A DNA stretch of 64,000 nt, from assembly GCF_044582145.1 (NCBI RefSeq), contig NZ_JBDODO010000004.1. One strand, given 5' to 3'. Position 1 is the first letter of the stretch; each line of letters opens with the position of its first letter. Shown here in pieces: positions 1-11,185 of this stretch. A program made the position numbers and the translations under genes. The DNA comes from Guyparkeria sp016278265. GTDB taxonomy: Bacteria > Pseudomonadota > Gammaproteobacteria > Halothiobacillales > Halothiobacillaceae. The notes below the pieces were generated by a model. It was not told where the DNA came from and searched no databases. It saw only the letters and a list, made by a program, of their open reading frames with translations.

Positions 1-857
1 CGGTCGACCAGCATCTTGAGCTGCTGGTTGCTGCGGGCTTCGGCGAAGAAACGACGCGCGACCTGGTGCAGTGAGTCGTCCGCCTGGCGCGAGAATGCCC
101 AGGCCAGGGCCACTGGAGGGCCGACGATCGGCCCGATCGCGACCTCGTCGGATAGCTTGTGCGCCAACAGGGCGATATGCGACAGGGCCAACGCGTAGTC
201 GATGTCGCCGTGCCGAATGCCCTCTAGGATCGCGAGCTTGTCCTGCGCCTCCACCACGTTTAGGCGAACGGTGTCGTTCTGGGCGGCGACGCGTTCGAGC
301 CAGAACCGGCTCGCCGACCCGGTCGGCAGTGCAATGGTCGCGCCGTCGATGGCGGCAAGATCGGTAGGGGTGGGTTGGTCGGTGGCATGGATGAGCTTGC
401 GACTGACCGAGAGGTAGGGCGGCCCGAAACGAAAGCGCTGCAGGCGGGCCGGGTCGATAGCCAGCCCCGCCGCAGCGAGATCGACCCGATTGTCGGCGAC
501 GGCCTCGTAAGCGGCCTCAATGGTCGGTACCACCACGTATTCCACCTCGACCCCGAGGCGCTCGGCAAATCGGCCCGTCAGGTCGTACTCGAGCCCCTGG
601 GGTCGGTAACTGTCGGGGATGTACAGGGTCGGTTCGATCAGGGTGGCGACACGAAGCACACCGCGATCACGCACCTGTTCCAGCTGCGGGCTGCGCTTGA
701 AACTCTCGGCGACATCGATGGCGGCCAGCCGGGCGGGGTGCTCGGCGGGCGTCCAAGTCTGGATCCACCAGACCAATGGGGCGGCAAACAGGGCGCCCAC
801 GCCGATCAGCGGGATCAGCCAACGGCCGATCCCGCGTTGCCGCGAGGGCCTCGTCAA
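1..857 (-). CDS. MltF-like membrane-anchored protein with solute-binding-like domain (3' part outside window)
   Basis: About 285 codons are visible. The N-terminus has a basic stretch and one hydrophobic segment (WLIPLIGVGALFAAPLVWW), an uncleaved signal or membrane anchor. It is followed by a family 3 solute-binding-like domain with LRVATLIEP, GLEYDLTGRFAERLGV and LAAAGLAI. This order is that of MltF, an outer-membrane-associated lytic murein transglycosylase whose SLT catalytic domain follows the binding-like domain. That catalytic domain would lie beyond position 1, so the enzyme call is inference. An amino-acid ABC binding protein is the alternative. No ATG or GTG lies at the front of the frame. 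The best start is a TTG at 857 overlapping the ubiE stop codon, which suggests translational coupling. Confidence 0.6.
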   Translation of the reverse strand, partial: MTRPSRQRGIGRWLIPLIGVGALFAAPLVWWIQTWTPAEHPARLAAIDVAESFKRSPQLEQVRDRGVLRVATLIEPTLYIPDSYRPQGLEYDLTGRFAERLGVEVEYVVVPTIEAAYEAVADNRVDLAAAGLAIDPARLQRFRFGPPYLSVSRKLIHATDQPTPTDLAAIDGATIALPTGSASRFWLERVAAQNDTVRLNVVEAQDKLAILEGIRHGDIDYALALSHIALLAHKLSDEVAIGPIVGPPVALAWAFSRQADDSLHQVARRFFAEARSNQQLKMLVD

Positions 858-1597
858 AACGTGAAGCCCACGTGGATGGCGACCACGCCGAAGGTGAGGT
901 TGTGCACGTCGACGTGATCGAAACCGTTGTCGAGCATCATTCGCTCGAGCGTCTCCTGGTCGGGGTGCATGCGAATCGACTCGGCCAGGTAGCGATAGCT
1001 GTCGGCGTCGTTGGCCAGCAGCTTGCCCATCACCGGCAGGGCGGAGAAGGAGTAGGCGTCATAGACCCGCCCGACCAGCGGGTTGGTGGGCTTGGAGAAC
1101 TCCAGGATCACGACGCGACCGCCGGGCTTGACCACCCGGGCCATTTCGGCCAGCGCGCGGGCCTTGTCGGTGACGTTGCGCAGGCCAAAGCCGATGGTCA
1201 CGCAGTCGAAGCGATTGCTTTCGAACGGCAGGTCTTCGGCGTTGGCCAAGCTGTACTCGACGTTGTTGAAGAGGCCTTGTTCGTCGAGCTTTTCGCGCCC
1301 GATCGAGAGCATGCTGGCGTTGATGTCGGAAAGTACGACCAGTCCCGTGTCACCGACGATGCGCGCCATGCGGGCGGCCAGATCGCCGGTGCCCGACGCC
1401 AGGTCCAGGGCCTGGCCGCCGCGCCTGAGGCCGGTGTACTCCAGCGCCACGCGCTTCCACAGCCGATGAATGCCCAGCGACATCGCATCGTTCATCAGGT
1501 CGTAGCGTCCAGCCACCGAGTCGAAGACCGAACCCACCAGCCGGGACTTCTCCTCGCGCGGGACTTCCCGGTAGCCAAAGTGCGTCTTCTCGGTCAT
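854..1597 (-). CDS. ubiE: Ubiquinone/menaquinone biosynthesis C-methyltransferase UbiE
   Basis: 247 aa, normal length for UbiE. It is a SAM-dependent methyltransferase that C-methylates the 2-polyprenyl-6-methoxy-1,4-benzoquinol ring in ubiquinone synthesis (and demethylmenaquinol where menaquinone is made). Visible are the N-terminal FDSVAGRYDLMNDAMSLG signature, the SAM-binding loop LDLASGTGDLA, the acidic motif VVLSDIN, and the family motif IGFGLRNVTD. It is the second-last gene of the minus-strand run and its stop overlaps the probable start of the mltF-like gene. Assignment is firm from these motifs. Confidence 0.96.
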   Translation of the reverse strand: MTEKTHFGYREVPREEKSRLVGSVFDSVAGRYDLMNDAMSLGIHRLWKRVALEYTGLRRGGQALDLASGTGDLAARMARIVGDTGLVVLSDINASMLSIGREKLDEQGLFNNVEYSLANAEDLPFESNRFDCVTIGFGLRNVTDKARALAEMARVVKPGGRVVILEFSKPTNPLVGRVYDAYSFSALPVMGKLLANDADSYRYLAESIRMHPDQETLERMMLDNGFDHVDVHNLTFGVVAIHVGFTF

Positions 1598-1633
1598 GGT
1601 CGGTTCTCTCGTCAGGGATGCGGGGTCGACCGC

Positions 1634-2092
1634 TCAGTCGCGCGTCGATGACCCCGATGAATCGTCGGCCTGGGTTGCCGTGCTGGTTGACGATAATACA
1701 TCGTAAGGGGCGGCCGGTTCGGCACCCTCGGGGTCGCGCTCGACGCCCGCGGAAGACAGGCGCTCGAGGTAGTAGTTCCAGTGCTCGTCGCGTCGGTCGC
1801 CCAGTTCGCGCAGTAGCCCCCAGTCGTACAGGCCGCTGTCGTGGCCGTCGTCGAACACGAGTTTGACCGCGTAGCGACCCACCGGTTGCACGTCGAGGAT
1901 CTTCACCCGCTCCTTGCCCAGCACCAGCATCATCTCGCCCCCGCCGTGGCCGCGCACCTCGGCCGAGGGGCTGAACACGCGCAGGTACTCGGCGGCGAGA
2001 TCGAAGGCCGCCCCGTCCGGGAAGACGAGGCTCAGCGAGCGGCGGTCCTTGGCCAGGCGAATCTGCCGCGGGGCGGGTTGGTTGGTTGCCAT
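1634..2092 (-). CDS. DUF971 (GBBH-like N-terminal domain) protein
   Basis: 152 aa. The core (residues about 8-125) matches the DUF971 or gamma-butyrobetaine-hydroxylase-like N-terminal domain family, a small fold related to a zinc-binding domain. Recognisable motifs are RQIRLAKDRRSLSLVFPDG, LRVFSPSAEVRGHG and YAVKLVFDDGHDSGLYDW. The C-terminal 25 residues are acidic, Ser/Thr-rich and probably disordered. It sits between hslU and ubiE, an arrangement common in proteobacteria. No enzymatic role is established for stand-alone members, and links to Fe-S assembly have been proposed for related proteins. Confidence 0.85.
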   Translation of the reverse strand: MATNQPAPRQIRLAKDRRSLSLVFPDGAAFDLAAEYLRVFSPSAEVRGHGGGEMMLVLGKERVKILDVQPVGRYAVKLVFDDGHDSGLYDWGLLRELGDRRDEHWNYYLERLSSAGVERDPEGAEPAAPYDVLSSTSTATQADDSSGSSTRD

Positions 2093-2111
2093 GCGATACC
2101 TCGTTGTTCCC

Positions 2112-3443
2112 TTACAGGATGTAGCGGCTGAGGTCTTCGTCGCGGGCCAGTTCGCCCAGGCGTTCCTCGACGAAATCGGCGTCGAGCGAGAGCGTCTGGT
2201 GCTCCCCGCTCGCCTCGAAGCTCAGTTCCTCGAGCAGGTGCTCCATCACCGTGTGCAGACGGCGGGCGCCGATGTTCTCGGTCCGATGGTTCACCTCGTA
2301 GGCGATCTCGGCAATGCGCCGTATCGCATCGTCGCTGAACTCGATGCTCAACCCGTCGGCGGCCAGCAGGGCGATGTGCTGGCGCGTGAGTGCCGCATCC
2401 GGCTCGGTGAGGATGCGGACGAAGTCGTCGCTGGTCAGGGCCTCGAGCTCGACCCGGATCGGCAGGCGCCCCTGCAACTCGGGGATCAGGTCCGAGGGGC
2501 TGGAGACGTGGAAGGCCCCCGAGGCGATGAACAGGATGTGATCGGTGCGTACCATGCCCACCTTGGTGTTGACGGTCGAGCCCTCGATCAGCGGCAGCAT
2601 GTCGCGTTGCACCCCTTCGCGCGAGACCTCGCCGCCGCCCTGTTCGGCACGCTTGGCGACCTTGTCGATCTCGTCGATGAACACGATGCCGTTCTGCTCG
2701 ACACGGTCGGCGGCCTCGGCGCGGATCTCTTCCTCGTTGACCAGATTCGCGGCCTCCTCGTCGGTCAGCGCCGAAAGGGCTTCAGCGACGGTCATGCGCC
2801 GGGTCTGGGTCTTGTCCTGGCCCATGTTCTGGAACACCGAGCGCAACTGGCTGGCCATTTCCTCCATGCCCGGCGGGGTCATTACGTCGATGCCGGCCGG
2901 GGCCTGGCGCAGTTCGATCTCCACCTCGCGGTCGTCGATTTCGCCCCGGCGGATCTTGTCGCGAAACTTCTCTCGGGTGTTGCGATAGGCCTCCTGGCCG
3001 TGGCTGTCGTCGTTCTGCCACGGGTCGCGCGGGGCGGGAAGCAGGGCGTCGAGCACGCGGTCTTCTGCAGCCACCTTGGCGCGATCCCTCACCTCGACCA
3101 TGGCCTCCTGGCGCACCATCTTCAGTGCGTATTCGGCCAGGTCGCGGATCATCGATTCGACGTCACGACCGACATAGCCCACCTCGGTGAACTTGGTCGC
3201 CTCGATCTTGAGGAACGGCGCGTTTGCGAGCTTGGCCAGCCGGCGAGCAATCTCGGTCTTGCCCACGCCGGTCGGGCCGATCATCAGGATGTTCTTGGGC
3301 GTGATCTCGCTCTTCAGGGGCTCGTCGACCTGCTGGCGACGCCAGCGGTTGCGCAGGGCGATCGCTACCGCCTTCTTGGCGGCATGCTGGCCGACGATGT
3401 GCTTGTCGAGTTCCGAGACGATCTGTGCGGGTGTCAGGTTCAT
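2112..3443 (-). CDS. hslU: ATP-dependent protease ATPase subunit HslU
   Basis: 443 aa, the usual length. AAA+ unfoldase that caps the HslV peptidase in the cytoplasm. It begins MNLTPAQIVSELDKHIVGQ, carries Walker A GPTGVGKTE near residue 56 and the pore-loop region EVGYVGRDVESM. The intermediate I-domain is around residues 110-240, Walker B is IVFIDEIDK, and the C-terminal sensor-2 region contains TENIGARRLHTVMEHLLE. Its ATG overlaps the hslV stop by one base (TGATG), so the two are translationally coupled and made together. Confidence 0.98.
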   Translation of the reverse strand: MNLTPAQIVSELDKHIVGQHAAKKAVAIALRNRWRRQQVDEPLKSEITPKNILMIGPTGVGKTEIARRLAKLANAPFLKIEATKFTEVGYVGRDVESMIRDLAEYALKMVRQEAMVEVRDRAKVAAEDRVLDALLPAPRDPWQNDDSHGQEAYRNTREKFRDKIRRGEIDDREVEIELRQAPAGIDVMTPPGMEEMASQLRSVFQNMGQDKTQTRRMTVAEALSALTDEEAANLVNEEEIRAEAADRVEQNGIVFIDEIDKVAKRAEQGGGEVSREGVQRDMLPLIEGSTVNTKVGMVRTDHILFIASGAFHVSSPSDLIPELQGRLPIRVELEALTSDDFVRILTEPDAALTRQHIALLAADGLSIEFSDDAIRRIAEIAYEVNHRTENIGARRLHTVMEHLLEELSFEASGEHQTLSLDADFVEERLGELARDEDLSRYIL

Positions 3444-3991
3444 CAGTCGAGTTCTTCGATGGTGAGCTTGTGATTGGTGTAGATGCAGATATCGCCGGCA
3501 ATGTGCAGGGCGGTTTCCACCGTCTCCCGGGCGGAAAGATCCGAGTGGCGCATCAGCGCGGTGGCGGCCGACTGGGCATAGGCACCGCCCGAGCCGATGG
3601 CGATCAGCGCATCTTCCGGTTCGATCACGTCGCCGTTGCCGCTAATGGTGAGCATCGCATTGCGATCGGCGACCACCAGCATGGCCTCCAATTTCCGCAT
3701 CATGCGGTCGGTGCGCCAGTCCTTGGCCAGTTCCACGGCCGAGCGCAGCAGGTTACCGCTGTATTTCTCCAGCTTGGCCTCGAAACGCTCGAACAGCGTG
3801 AAGGCATCGGCGGTCGCGCCGGCAAACCCGGCGATCACCTTGCCGTCGTAGAGCGTGCGCACCTTGCGCGCATTGCCCTTGACCACGGTATGGCCGAGCG
3901 TGACCTGGCCATCGCCGCCGATGACGGTATGGCCGTTCTTGCGCAGGCAGAGGATGGTGGTGCCGTAAAGGGTTTCGTCGTGGTGAGCCAT
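3443..3991 (-). CDS. hslV: ATP-dependent protease peptidase subunit HslV
   Basis: 182 aa threonine peptidase, homologous to the proteasome beta subunit. The mature N-terminus should be the first Thr of GTTILCLR (residue 11), after removal of a 10-residue propeptide. The lysine in ARKVRTLYDGKVIAGFAGA and the conserved Gly-rich IGSGGAYAQSAA are present. The family forms a double hexamer capped by HslU. The gene follows xerC with about 79 bp between them, in the same direction, and overlaps hslU by one base. Confidence 0.98.
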   Translation of the reverse strand: MAHHDETLYGTTILCLRKNGHTVIGGDGQVTLGHTVVKGNARKVRTLYDGKVIAGFAGATADAFTLFERFEAKLEKYSGNLLRSAVELAKDWRTDRMMRKLEAMLVVADRNAMLTISGNGDVIEPEDALIAIGSGGAYAQSAATALMRHSDLSARETVETALHIAGDICIYTNHKLTIEELD

Positions 3992-4070
3992 GGAAGCGAT
4001 CGGATCCGGTTGATGGGTGGGCCGATGGGGCGATCTGAAGGGGAGACAGTGTAGGCGATCGATGGGCTTT

Positions 4071-5072
4071 TCAACCCGGCTCGTCGTCGCCCTTGGTGTC
4101 GCCCTCGGTTTTGTCCGGCTGGCGCATGGCGCGAGGATGTGCGCGTTCGTAGACGCCCATCAGGTGCTGGAAATCGAGGTGGGTATAGATCTGGGTGGTG
4201 GAAAGGCTCTCGTGCCCCAGCATCTCCTGGACGGCGCGCAGGTCGCCCGAGGATTCGAGTACGTGCGTGGCGAAGGCGTGACGCAACTGGTGCGGATGTA
4301 ATGGCGCCTCGAGCCCGGCCTGACGCGAGGCGAGGTTTAGGCGCAGTTGCACGGAGCGGGCCGACAGCCGTCGGCCGCGATCGTTGATGAACACGGCCGT
4401 GGTGCCGGTCCGATCCCATTCGCGGCGGGCGGCGAGCCAGTGCTGCATCGCGGTACGGGCCTGGCGGCCGACGGGCACGATGCGGGTCTTGTCGCGTTTG
4501 CCGGTGACCCGTGCCTGACCAGCGGCCAGATCGAGATCGGTCAGGTCGAGGCCCACCACTTCGGCCAGTCGCAGGCCGCTGCCGTAGAGCCACTCGAACA
4601 GGCAGCGATCCCGCAAGGCGCGTATTTCCCTGGTGCGTTGCTGCGCCGGGGTTTTTTGTGTTTTCTCTGAAGCGTCGGCCGACGCGCTCGGGCCGTCGAG
4701 CAGGCGGGTCAGCGTCTCGACATCCGGGGCGTCGGGTAACCGCTTCGGGGCTTTCGGCGCCTTGAGCAACAGCGGGTCGGCCGGGCAATCGAGGCCAAGG
4801 CGTTGCCAGAATCCCAGCAGGCGCTTGACCGCGCTGACGTGGCGGGCGATCGAGCGCGGTGATTGGCCGGCGCCGGCCAGCTCGGCGAGAAAGCGACGCA
4901 GCGATCGATCGTCGATCGCGTCACTCGACTCGATGCCGATGTTGTTGAGGTGGTCGACCAGCCGCGACCACGAGGCCTGATAGGCCTTGCGGGTGAGCGG
5001 GTTGAGTCGGTGATCGGCGTCCAGTGCCTCGGTCGCCCGGTCGAAGGCCGTTTTCAGCGGGGCGGCTGGCAC
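4071..5072 (-). CDS. xerC: Site-specific tyrosine recombinase XerC
   Basis: 333 aa, slightly longer than E. coli XerC because of an insertion rich in Ala, Ser and Thr near residues 125-150. The N-terminal SAM-like core-binding domain spans about 10-105. The catalytic domain shows the full tyrosine recombinase set: Arg in YGSGLRLAEV, Lys in GKRDKTRIVP, His and Arg in HPHQLRHAFA, His in MLGHES, and Tyr in TTQIYTHLD. It resolves chromosome dimers at dif with XerD. The setting dapF-DUF484-xerC is that of chromosomal XerC rather than a phage or integron integrase. Confidence 0.95.
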   Translation of the reverse strand: MPAAPLKTAFDRATEALDADHRLNPLTRKAYQASWSRLVDHLNNIGIESSDAIDDRSLRRFLAELAGAGQSPRSIARHVSAVKRLLGFWQRLGLDCPADPLLLKAPKAPKRLPDAPDVETLTRLLDGPSASADASEKTQKTPAQQRTREIRALRDRCLFEWLYGSGLRLAEVVGLDLTDLDLAAGQARVTGKRDKTRIVPVGRQARTAMQHWLAARREWDRTGTTAVFINDRGRRLSARSVQLRLNLASRQAGLEAPLHPHQLRHAFATHVLESSGDLRAVQEMLGHESLSTTQIYTHLDFQHLMGVYERAHPRAMRQPDKTEGDTKGDDEPG

Positions 5073-5078
5073 GATCGG

Positions 5079-5780
5079 TCAGTGGCGCTCGTGGTCGCTC
5101 GCGCTCTGCCCGAGAAACGCAGCGGCGAGCTCGCCGATCTGTTCGAGAAAGTGCGTGCCCTGGGCGGGATTGAAGCCATCCGGCAGGCGGCGGCCCAGTG
5201 CGACGATGTGCTGTGTGGGGCCGGACTCTCGTGACGGCACGGTGATCAGCGCCACCGAACCGGTCTGCGGCAACGCATCACCGAACAAGGTCTCGCGCAC
5301 CGTGTCGTGGGGGCGGCCGCAGAAGGGGGTGGGGTTGTCCAGCCAGCCGGCAAGCAGCTTGCGGGTCTCGGCGTCGAGATCGGCCAGCGGCACGACGCGG
5401 CAAGCGTCGATCTCGAAATCGGCCTGCATCTGTTTCTCGAGCGTGGCCGGTGAGCGATCCGTGGTGTTCAGCAGCCCTTCGCAGAAGCGATGCAGCAGAC
5501 GATCTGCCTCGGCGTTGTCGGCAGCCACCTGATGGAGCTGATCCAAGGCATGGCGATGACCGAGGGCCTGACCGCGCCAGCGCCGCAACTGCCAGTGGTG
5601 CAGGGAGGCCACCGGCTCGGGCGGGCCGGGCAGTTCAATGTGATCGAGGATTTCCGGGTGCTCGAGAAACAGGTCCGGATGGGCGCGCAGATAGGCAAGT
5701 ACCGTCTCCGCGCTCGGTGTTTGCTGATTGCCGACCTCGGCGTCCGTATCGGCAAGTTCGAAGGCCACGTTCTCGCTCAT
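5079..5780 (-). CDS. DUF484 family protein (GAF-like)
   Basis: 233 aa. DUF484 proteins lie between dapF and xerC in many gammaproteobacteria and have a GAF-like C-terminal fold. Visible are the N-terminal VLAYLRAHPDLFLEHPEILDHIELPG signature (here interrupted only by numbering, residues about 27-52), a central helical segment, and a C-terminal portion ending near ALGRRLPDGFNPAQGTHFLE. The stop is 6 bp before the xerC start, so the two are co-transcribed. Function in cell physiology is not established. Confidence 0.88.
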   Translation of the reverse strand: MSENVAFELADTDAEVGNQQTPSAETVLAYLRAHPDLFLEHPEILDHIELPGPPEPVASLHHWQLRRWRGQALGHRHALDQLHQVAADNAEADRLLHRFCEGLLNTTDRSPATLEKQMQADFEIDACRVVPLADLDAETRKLLAGWLDNPTPFCGRPHDTVRETLFGDALPQTGSVALITVPSRESGPTQHIVALGRRLPDGFNPAQGTHFLEQIGELAAAFLGQSASDHERH

Positions 5781-5883
5781 GCGTAATCCCTTGATGGTTA
5801 TTGGCAGCTTGCGCCTCTCCGGACGCTGATGGCGTTCACCTTACCCCCGCATGCCAGACTCGGCAATGCGGTCGTCATTGAGG

Positions 5884-6768
5884 TCAATCAGCCGGGGTGA
5901 TCGGAATTTCGCCGTCGAAGACGAAGGTGGCCGGGCCGGTCATGAATAGGGAGTCGCCCTCGCGGCCGGACCACTCGATCGACAACGTACCCCCTCGCAG
6001 ATCGACCCGGCAGGGCGAGTGCAGTCGCCCGGCCTGAATGCCGGCGGCGACGGCCGCACAGGCACCGGTTCCGCAGGCCAGGGTCTCGCCGGCCCCCCGC
6101 TCAAATACCCGTAGGCCGATGTGGTCGGGGCGATGCTGCTGGACAAAGCCGACATTTACCCGTCGTGGGAAGGCCGGGTGCGACTCGAGTGCCGTGCCCA
6201 CGGCCTCGACCGGGAAGCGCTCGAGATCTTCGACCTGAACCACTGCATGCGGGTTGCCGATCGAGACGGCCTCCAGCGTGATCTGGTCGAGCCCACCGGG
6301 CTGTCCGCTGAGCATCAGGGTGTAGGGCGGTTCGCTTGCCGTGATCGGCGGCTTGAACGGAATGGCCTCGGGGGCGAAGCGGGGTCTGCCCATGTCGACC
6401 CGAACGCGCTCGTCGTCGGTCAGATGCAACACGATCGGCCCACCGGCGGTCTCGACGCGGATCTCGCGCCGGTCGGTCAGTCCGCGTTCGGCAACGAAGC
6501 GCGCGAAGCAGCGTGCGCCATTGCCGCACTGTTCGACCTCGCCGCCATCGGCGTTGAAGATCCGGTAGCGGAAATCGGCTTTCGTGCCGCTCGGCGCCTC
6601 GATCAGCAACAACTGGTCGAAGCCGATGCCGAAGTGGCGGTCGGCCCAGCCCTGGATGCGCGTCGGGGTCAGCCAGTCGGCGATCGGCAGGGGGCGGCTG
6701 ACGGCATCGACCACCATGAAGTCGTTGCCCAGTCCGTGCATCTTGGTGAATGCCAGCCGTTCGGCCAT
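5884..6768 (-). CDS. dapF: Diaminopimelate epimerase
   Basis: 294 aa; a few residues over the usual 274-280. It interconverts LL- and meso-diaminopimelate for lysine and peptidoglycan synthesis without a cofactor. The two catalytic cysteines are in CGNGARCFARFV and ACGTGACAAVAAG, and the N-terminal signature KMHGLGNDFMVVD is intact. It is the first gene of the minus-strand run. A TAGAAT-like -10 is readable on the minus strand near 6806-6811, but no convincing -35 accompanies it. Confidence 0.97.
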   Translation of the reverse strand: MAERLAFTKMHGLGNDFMVVDAVSRPLPIADWLTPTRIQGWADRHFGIGFDQLLLIEAPSGTKADFRYRIFNADGGEVEQCGNGARCFARFVAERGLTDRREIRVETAGGPIVLHLTDDERVRVDMGRPRFAPEAIPFKPPITASEPPYTLMLSGQPGGLDQITLEAVSIGNPHAVVQVEDLERFPVEAVGTALESHPAFPRRVNVGFVQQHRPDHIGLRVFERGAGETLACGTGACAAVAAGIQAGRLHSPCRVDLRGGTLSIEWSGREGDSLFMTGPATFVFDGEIPITPAD

Positions 6769-6878
6769 GGAATGCCTCGTCGTGATGGGGTGCGTGATGC
6801 CAGCAATTCTATCATCCGACTCTATTGCCAGCGGCGGGAACCCCGGTTGGTTCGGGTGTTCAGCGAATCTTCGAGCAC

Positions 6879-6906
6879 AAAAAACCCGCCACGGCCGTGG
6901 CGGGTT
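6879..6906 (-). terminator. Rho-independent terminator of the BCCT gene
   Basis: A perfect inverted repeat AACCCGCCACGG / CCGTGGCGGGTT (6883-6906) is followed, reading on the minus strand, by a T-run (the A-run at 6879-6884). It lies 36 bp past the stop of the BCCT transporter and upstream of dapF. Confidence 0.9.
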
Positions 6907-6941
6907 GTCGGGTCGATCCGAGTGTCGTCCGCGCGGGACGA

Positions 6942-9032
6942 TCAGCTGTCGGTCGTCGGCCCGCTCTTGCCGTTGCCCAGCTCACGTATTCGATCACTGT
7001 GGAGGTCATCGTCATGCTCTTCCATCTTCCACGGCAGGATGGCCGGGGAGGTGTGCAGGAAGTGCATGTATTTCTCGAACTGGTCGAGGATGTCGCTGAT
7101 GACCGTCTCCCGGTCGTAGCCGTAGATGTTGTAGGAGCGGCCACCGCGGCGCATATAGACCTCTGCGCGGTAGTAGTGGCTGTCACCGTCGAGCGAGCGA
7201 TCCTGCTCCGGGAAAGCGAAGCCCGGCTTGGCGTAACCGCGCAGGCGCACCTCGTAGATGAATTCCATCTCGCCCGGCTTGGTGACGTTCAGGTGAGCGC
7301 GGCAGCGTTCCTCGTCGAAATGGGATTCGACTGGCCAACCCTGATCGCTCAACTCGTCGCGCACCTGATCCATCGCCTCGGCGACATCGGTTTTGATGAA
7401 CGCGGCGACGGGCTCGCGCTTCGGGAAGCTCATCATGTTGGTTACCCGCTTGCGCCAGTTATCGACGCCGCCGAGGCTGCCGTGACGGCCGGCATTCATG
7501 TGGTGCTGCAGGCTCACTTCGCGATGCCCCTCGATCTGCAACGCGCGCCACATGCCCACCGCGGCGATCAGCATGATGATCGCGAACGGCAGTGCCGCGG
7601 TGATCGAGGCCGTCTGCAAGGCCCCGAGACCCCCGGCAAGCAACAGCACCGAGGCGACCACGCCCTCGAGTACGGCCCAGAAGACCCGCTGGAGTGCCGG
7701 GGTCTGCATGGCACCGCCGGAGGCCAGCGAGTCGATCACCAGCGAGCCGGAGTCCGAGGAGGTCACGAAGAAGGTGATGATGAGCACGATCGTCAGGAAG
7801 GAGATGATCGGCGTGAGCGGCAGCAACTCGAACAGCTTGAACAGGGCGATGGCCTTGTCCGTCTGCACCTGCCCGATCAGGGCGTCGGCCCCTTCGTGCA
7901 TGATGGCGTTGAGCGCGGTGTCACCGAAGACGGTAAACCAGAAGAAAGTGAAGATTGTCGGCACGAACATCACGCCCAGCACGAATTGCCGGATGGTGCG
8001 CCCGCGGCTGATCTTCGCGATGAATAGCCCGACGAACGGTGCCCAGGCGATGGTCCAGCCGAAGATGAACAGGGTCCAGTTGCCGATCCAGTCGTTGGAC
8101 TCATAGGCTTGCAGGCTGAAGGTGCGTTCGACGATGTTCGAGAGATAGAAGCCGGTGTTCTCGACGAAGGCCTCGAGCAGGAAGATGGTCGGGCCCATCA
8201 GGAAGACGAACAGCACCAGCGCAATCGCCATGATCATGTTCAGCTGCGAGAGGCGCTTGATCCCCTTGTCCATGCCCGCGACCACCGAGACGGTCGCTGC
8301 GGCCGTGATCAACGCGATCGCAATGATCTGCACCGTGGTGTTGACCGGGATTTGCGGCCAGAGGTAATTCAGGCCCGCGTTGATCTGCGAGACGGACAGA
8401 CCCAGCGTGGTGGCGATGCCGAACATCGTGCCGAGGATGGCGAACACGTCCACCGTGTGGCCGATCGGGCCGTGAATGCGCTCACCGATCAGCGGGTAGA
8501 GCGCCGAGCGCATCGACAGGGGTAGCCCGTGGCGAAAGGCGAAGTAGGCCAGCACGAGGCCCACCAGGCCGTAGATCGCCCAGATGTGAAAGCCCCAGTG
8601 GAAGAACGAGATCTGCAACGCCTGCTTGGCCGCCTCGATGGTCTCGGGCGAGCCATCCGGGGGGCTGGCAAAGTGGAGCACCGGCTCGGCCACGCCGAAG
8701 AACAGCAGCGCGATGCCATAGCCGGCCGAGAACAGCATGGCGAACCAGGAGGGGAAGCTGTATTCCGGCTCGGAGTGGTCCGGGCCGAGCTTGATATGCC
8801 CCCAGGGTGAGACGGCCACGGCGATGAAGAAGACGAGGAAGATCGCCACGGCCAGCATGTAAAACCAGCCGAAATCGTTGGTGATCCAGTCGAGGACCTG
8901 GGCGAAGACGTCACCGGCGCGATCGGGATCGATGACGGTGCCGATCACCAGCAGCGCGATGACGGCCACGGCGGGCAAAAAGACCGGCATCAAGAGCACG
9001 GTGTGCTTGCCGACAGTGGGGGTGCTGCTCAT
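6942..9032 (-). CDS. BCCT family betaine/choline transporter (BetT-like)
   Basis: 696 aa from the ATG at 9032, which has GGGAG seven bases upstream; a longer in-frame extension lacks a ribosome site. The BCCT core has about 12 membrane segments and carries the family signature GWTIAWAPFVGLFIAKISRG. It is followed by a soluble C-terminal domain of about 170 residues containing VDNWRKRVTNMMSFP and a Tyr-rich end. Such a long tail resembles BetT, the proton-driven choline transporter, more than short BetP-like betaine carriers. It would import compatible solutes or their precursor under high osmolarity. Substrate is inferred. It is monocistronic, with its own terminator. Confidence 0.9.
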   Translation of the reverse strand: MSSTPTVGKHTVLLMPVFLPAVAVIALLVIGTVIDPDRAGDVFAQVLDWITNDFGWFYMLAVAIFLVFFIAVAVSPWGHIKLGPDHSEPEYSFPSWFAMLFSAGYGIALLFFGVAEPVLHFASPPDGSPETIEAAKQALQISFFHWGFHIWAIYGLVGLVLAYFAFRHGLPLSMRSALYPLIGERIHGPIGHTVDVFAILGTMFGIATTLGLSVSQINAGLNYLWPQIPVNTTVQIIAIALITAAATVSVVAGMDKGIKRLSQLNMIMAIALVLFVFLMGPTIFLLEAFVENTGFYLSNIVERTFSLQAYESNDWIGNWTLFIFGWTIAWAPFVGLFIAKISRGRTIRQFVLGVMFVPTIFTFFWFTVFGDTALNAIMHEGADALIGQVQTDKAIALFKLFELLPLTPIISFLTIVLIITFFVTSSDSGSLVIDSLASGGAMQTPALQRVFWAVLEGVVASVLLLAGGLGALQTASITAALPFAIIMLIAAVGMWRALQIEGHREVSLQHHMNAGRHGSLGGVDNWRKRVTNMMSFPKREPVAAFIKTDVAEAMDQVRDELSDQGWPVESHFDEERCRAHLNVTKPGEMEFIYEVRLRGYAKPGFAFPEQDRSLDGDSHYYRAEVYMRRGGRSYNIYGYDRETVISDILDQFEKYMHFLHTSPAILPWKMEEHDDDLHSDRIRELGNGKSGPTTDS

Positions 9033-9281
9033 GGGGGCTCCCTGCGTTCTCGTGCGTTTTTGTAGGCGGTGTCGCGCAATGCCCGGCCGAGGCACTCGGC
9101 GACCAGGACCTCCTAGGTATATCAGCCTCGCCCCGCTTTTGCTAATCTTTGCGGCCACCCGCCTGTCTGTTCGAGCCATGTCTTGACGGCGTTGCCGCTT
9201 TCTTTTGCGTTTGCAACTCGGTCGATTCGGCTTTTGTGTTTATACTGCGCGCCCTTATTTCAATCCCTTGGACCGTTTTTT

Positions 9282-11111
<1,830 letters not shown>

Positions 11112-11185
11112 ATCTCGTCTCGGCGCCTCCAGGGTGCCGGATCGTTTCGCCGCCACGGATTGCCACGGGCAGGAGTGGATGACGC

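Noticed and set aside
4071..5072. XerC homolog as an integron or phage integrase
   Set aside because: It sits in the dapF-DUF484-xerC cluster, has no attachment repeats nearby and no cargo genes.
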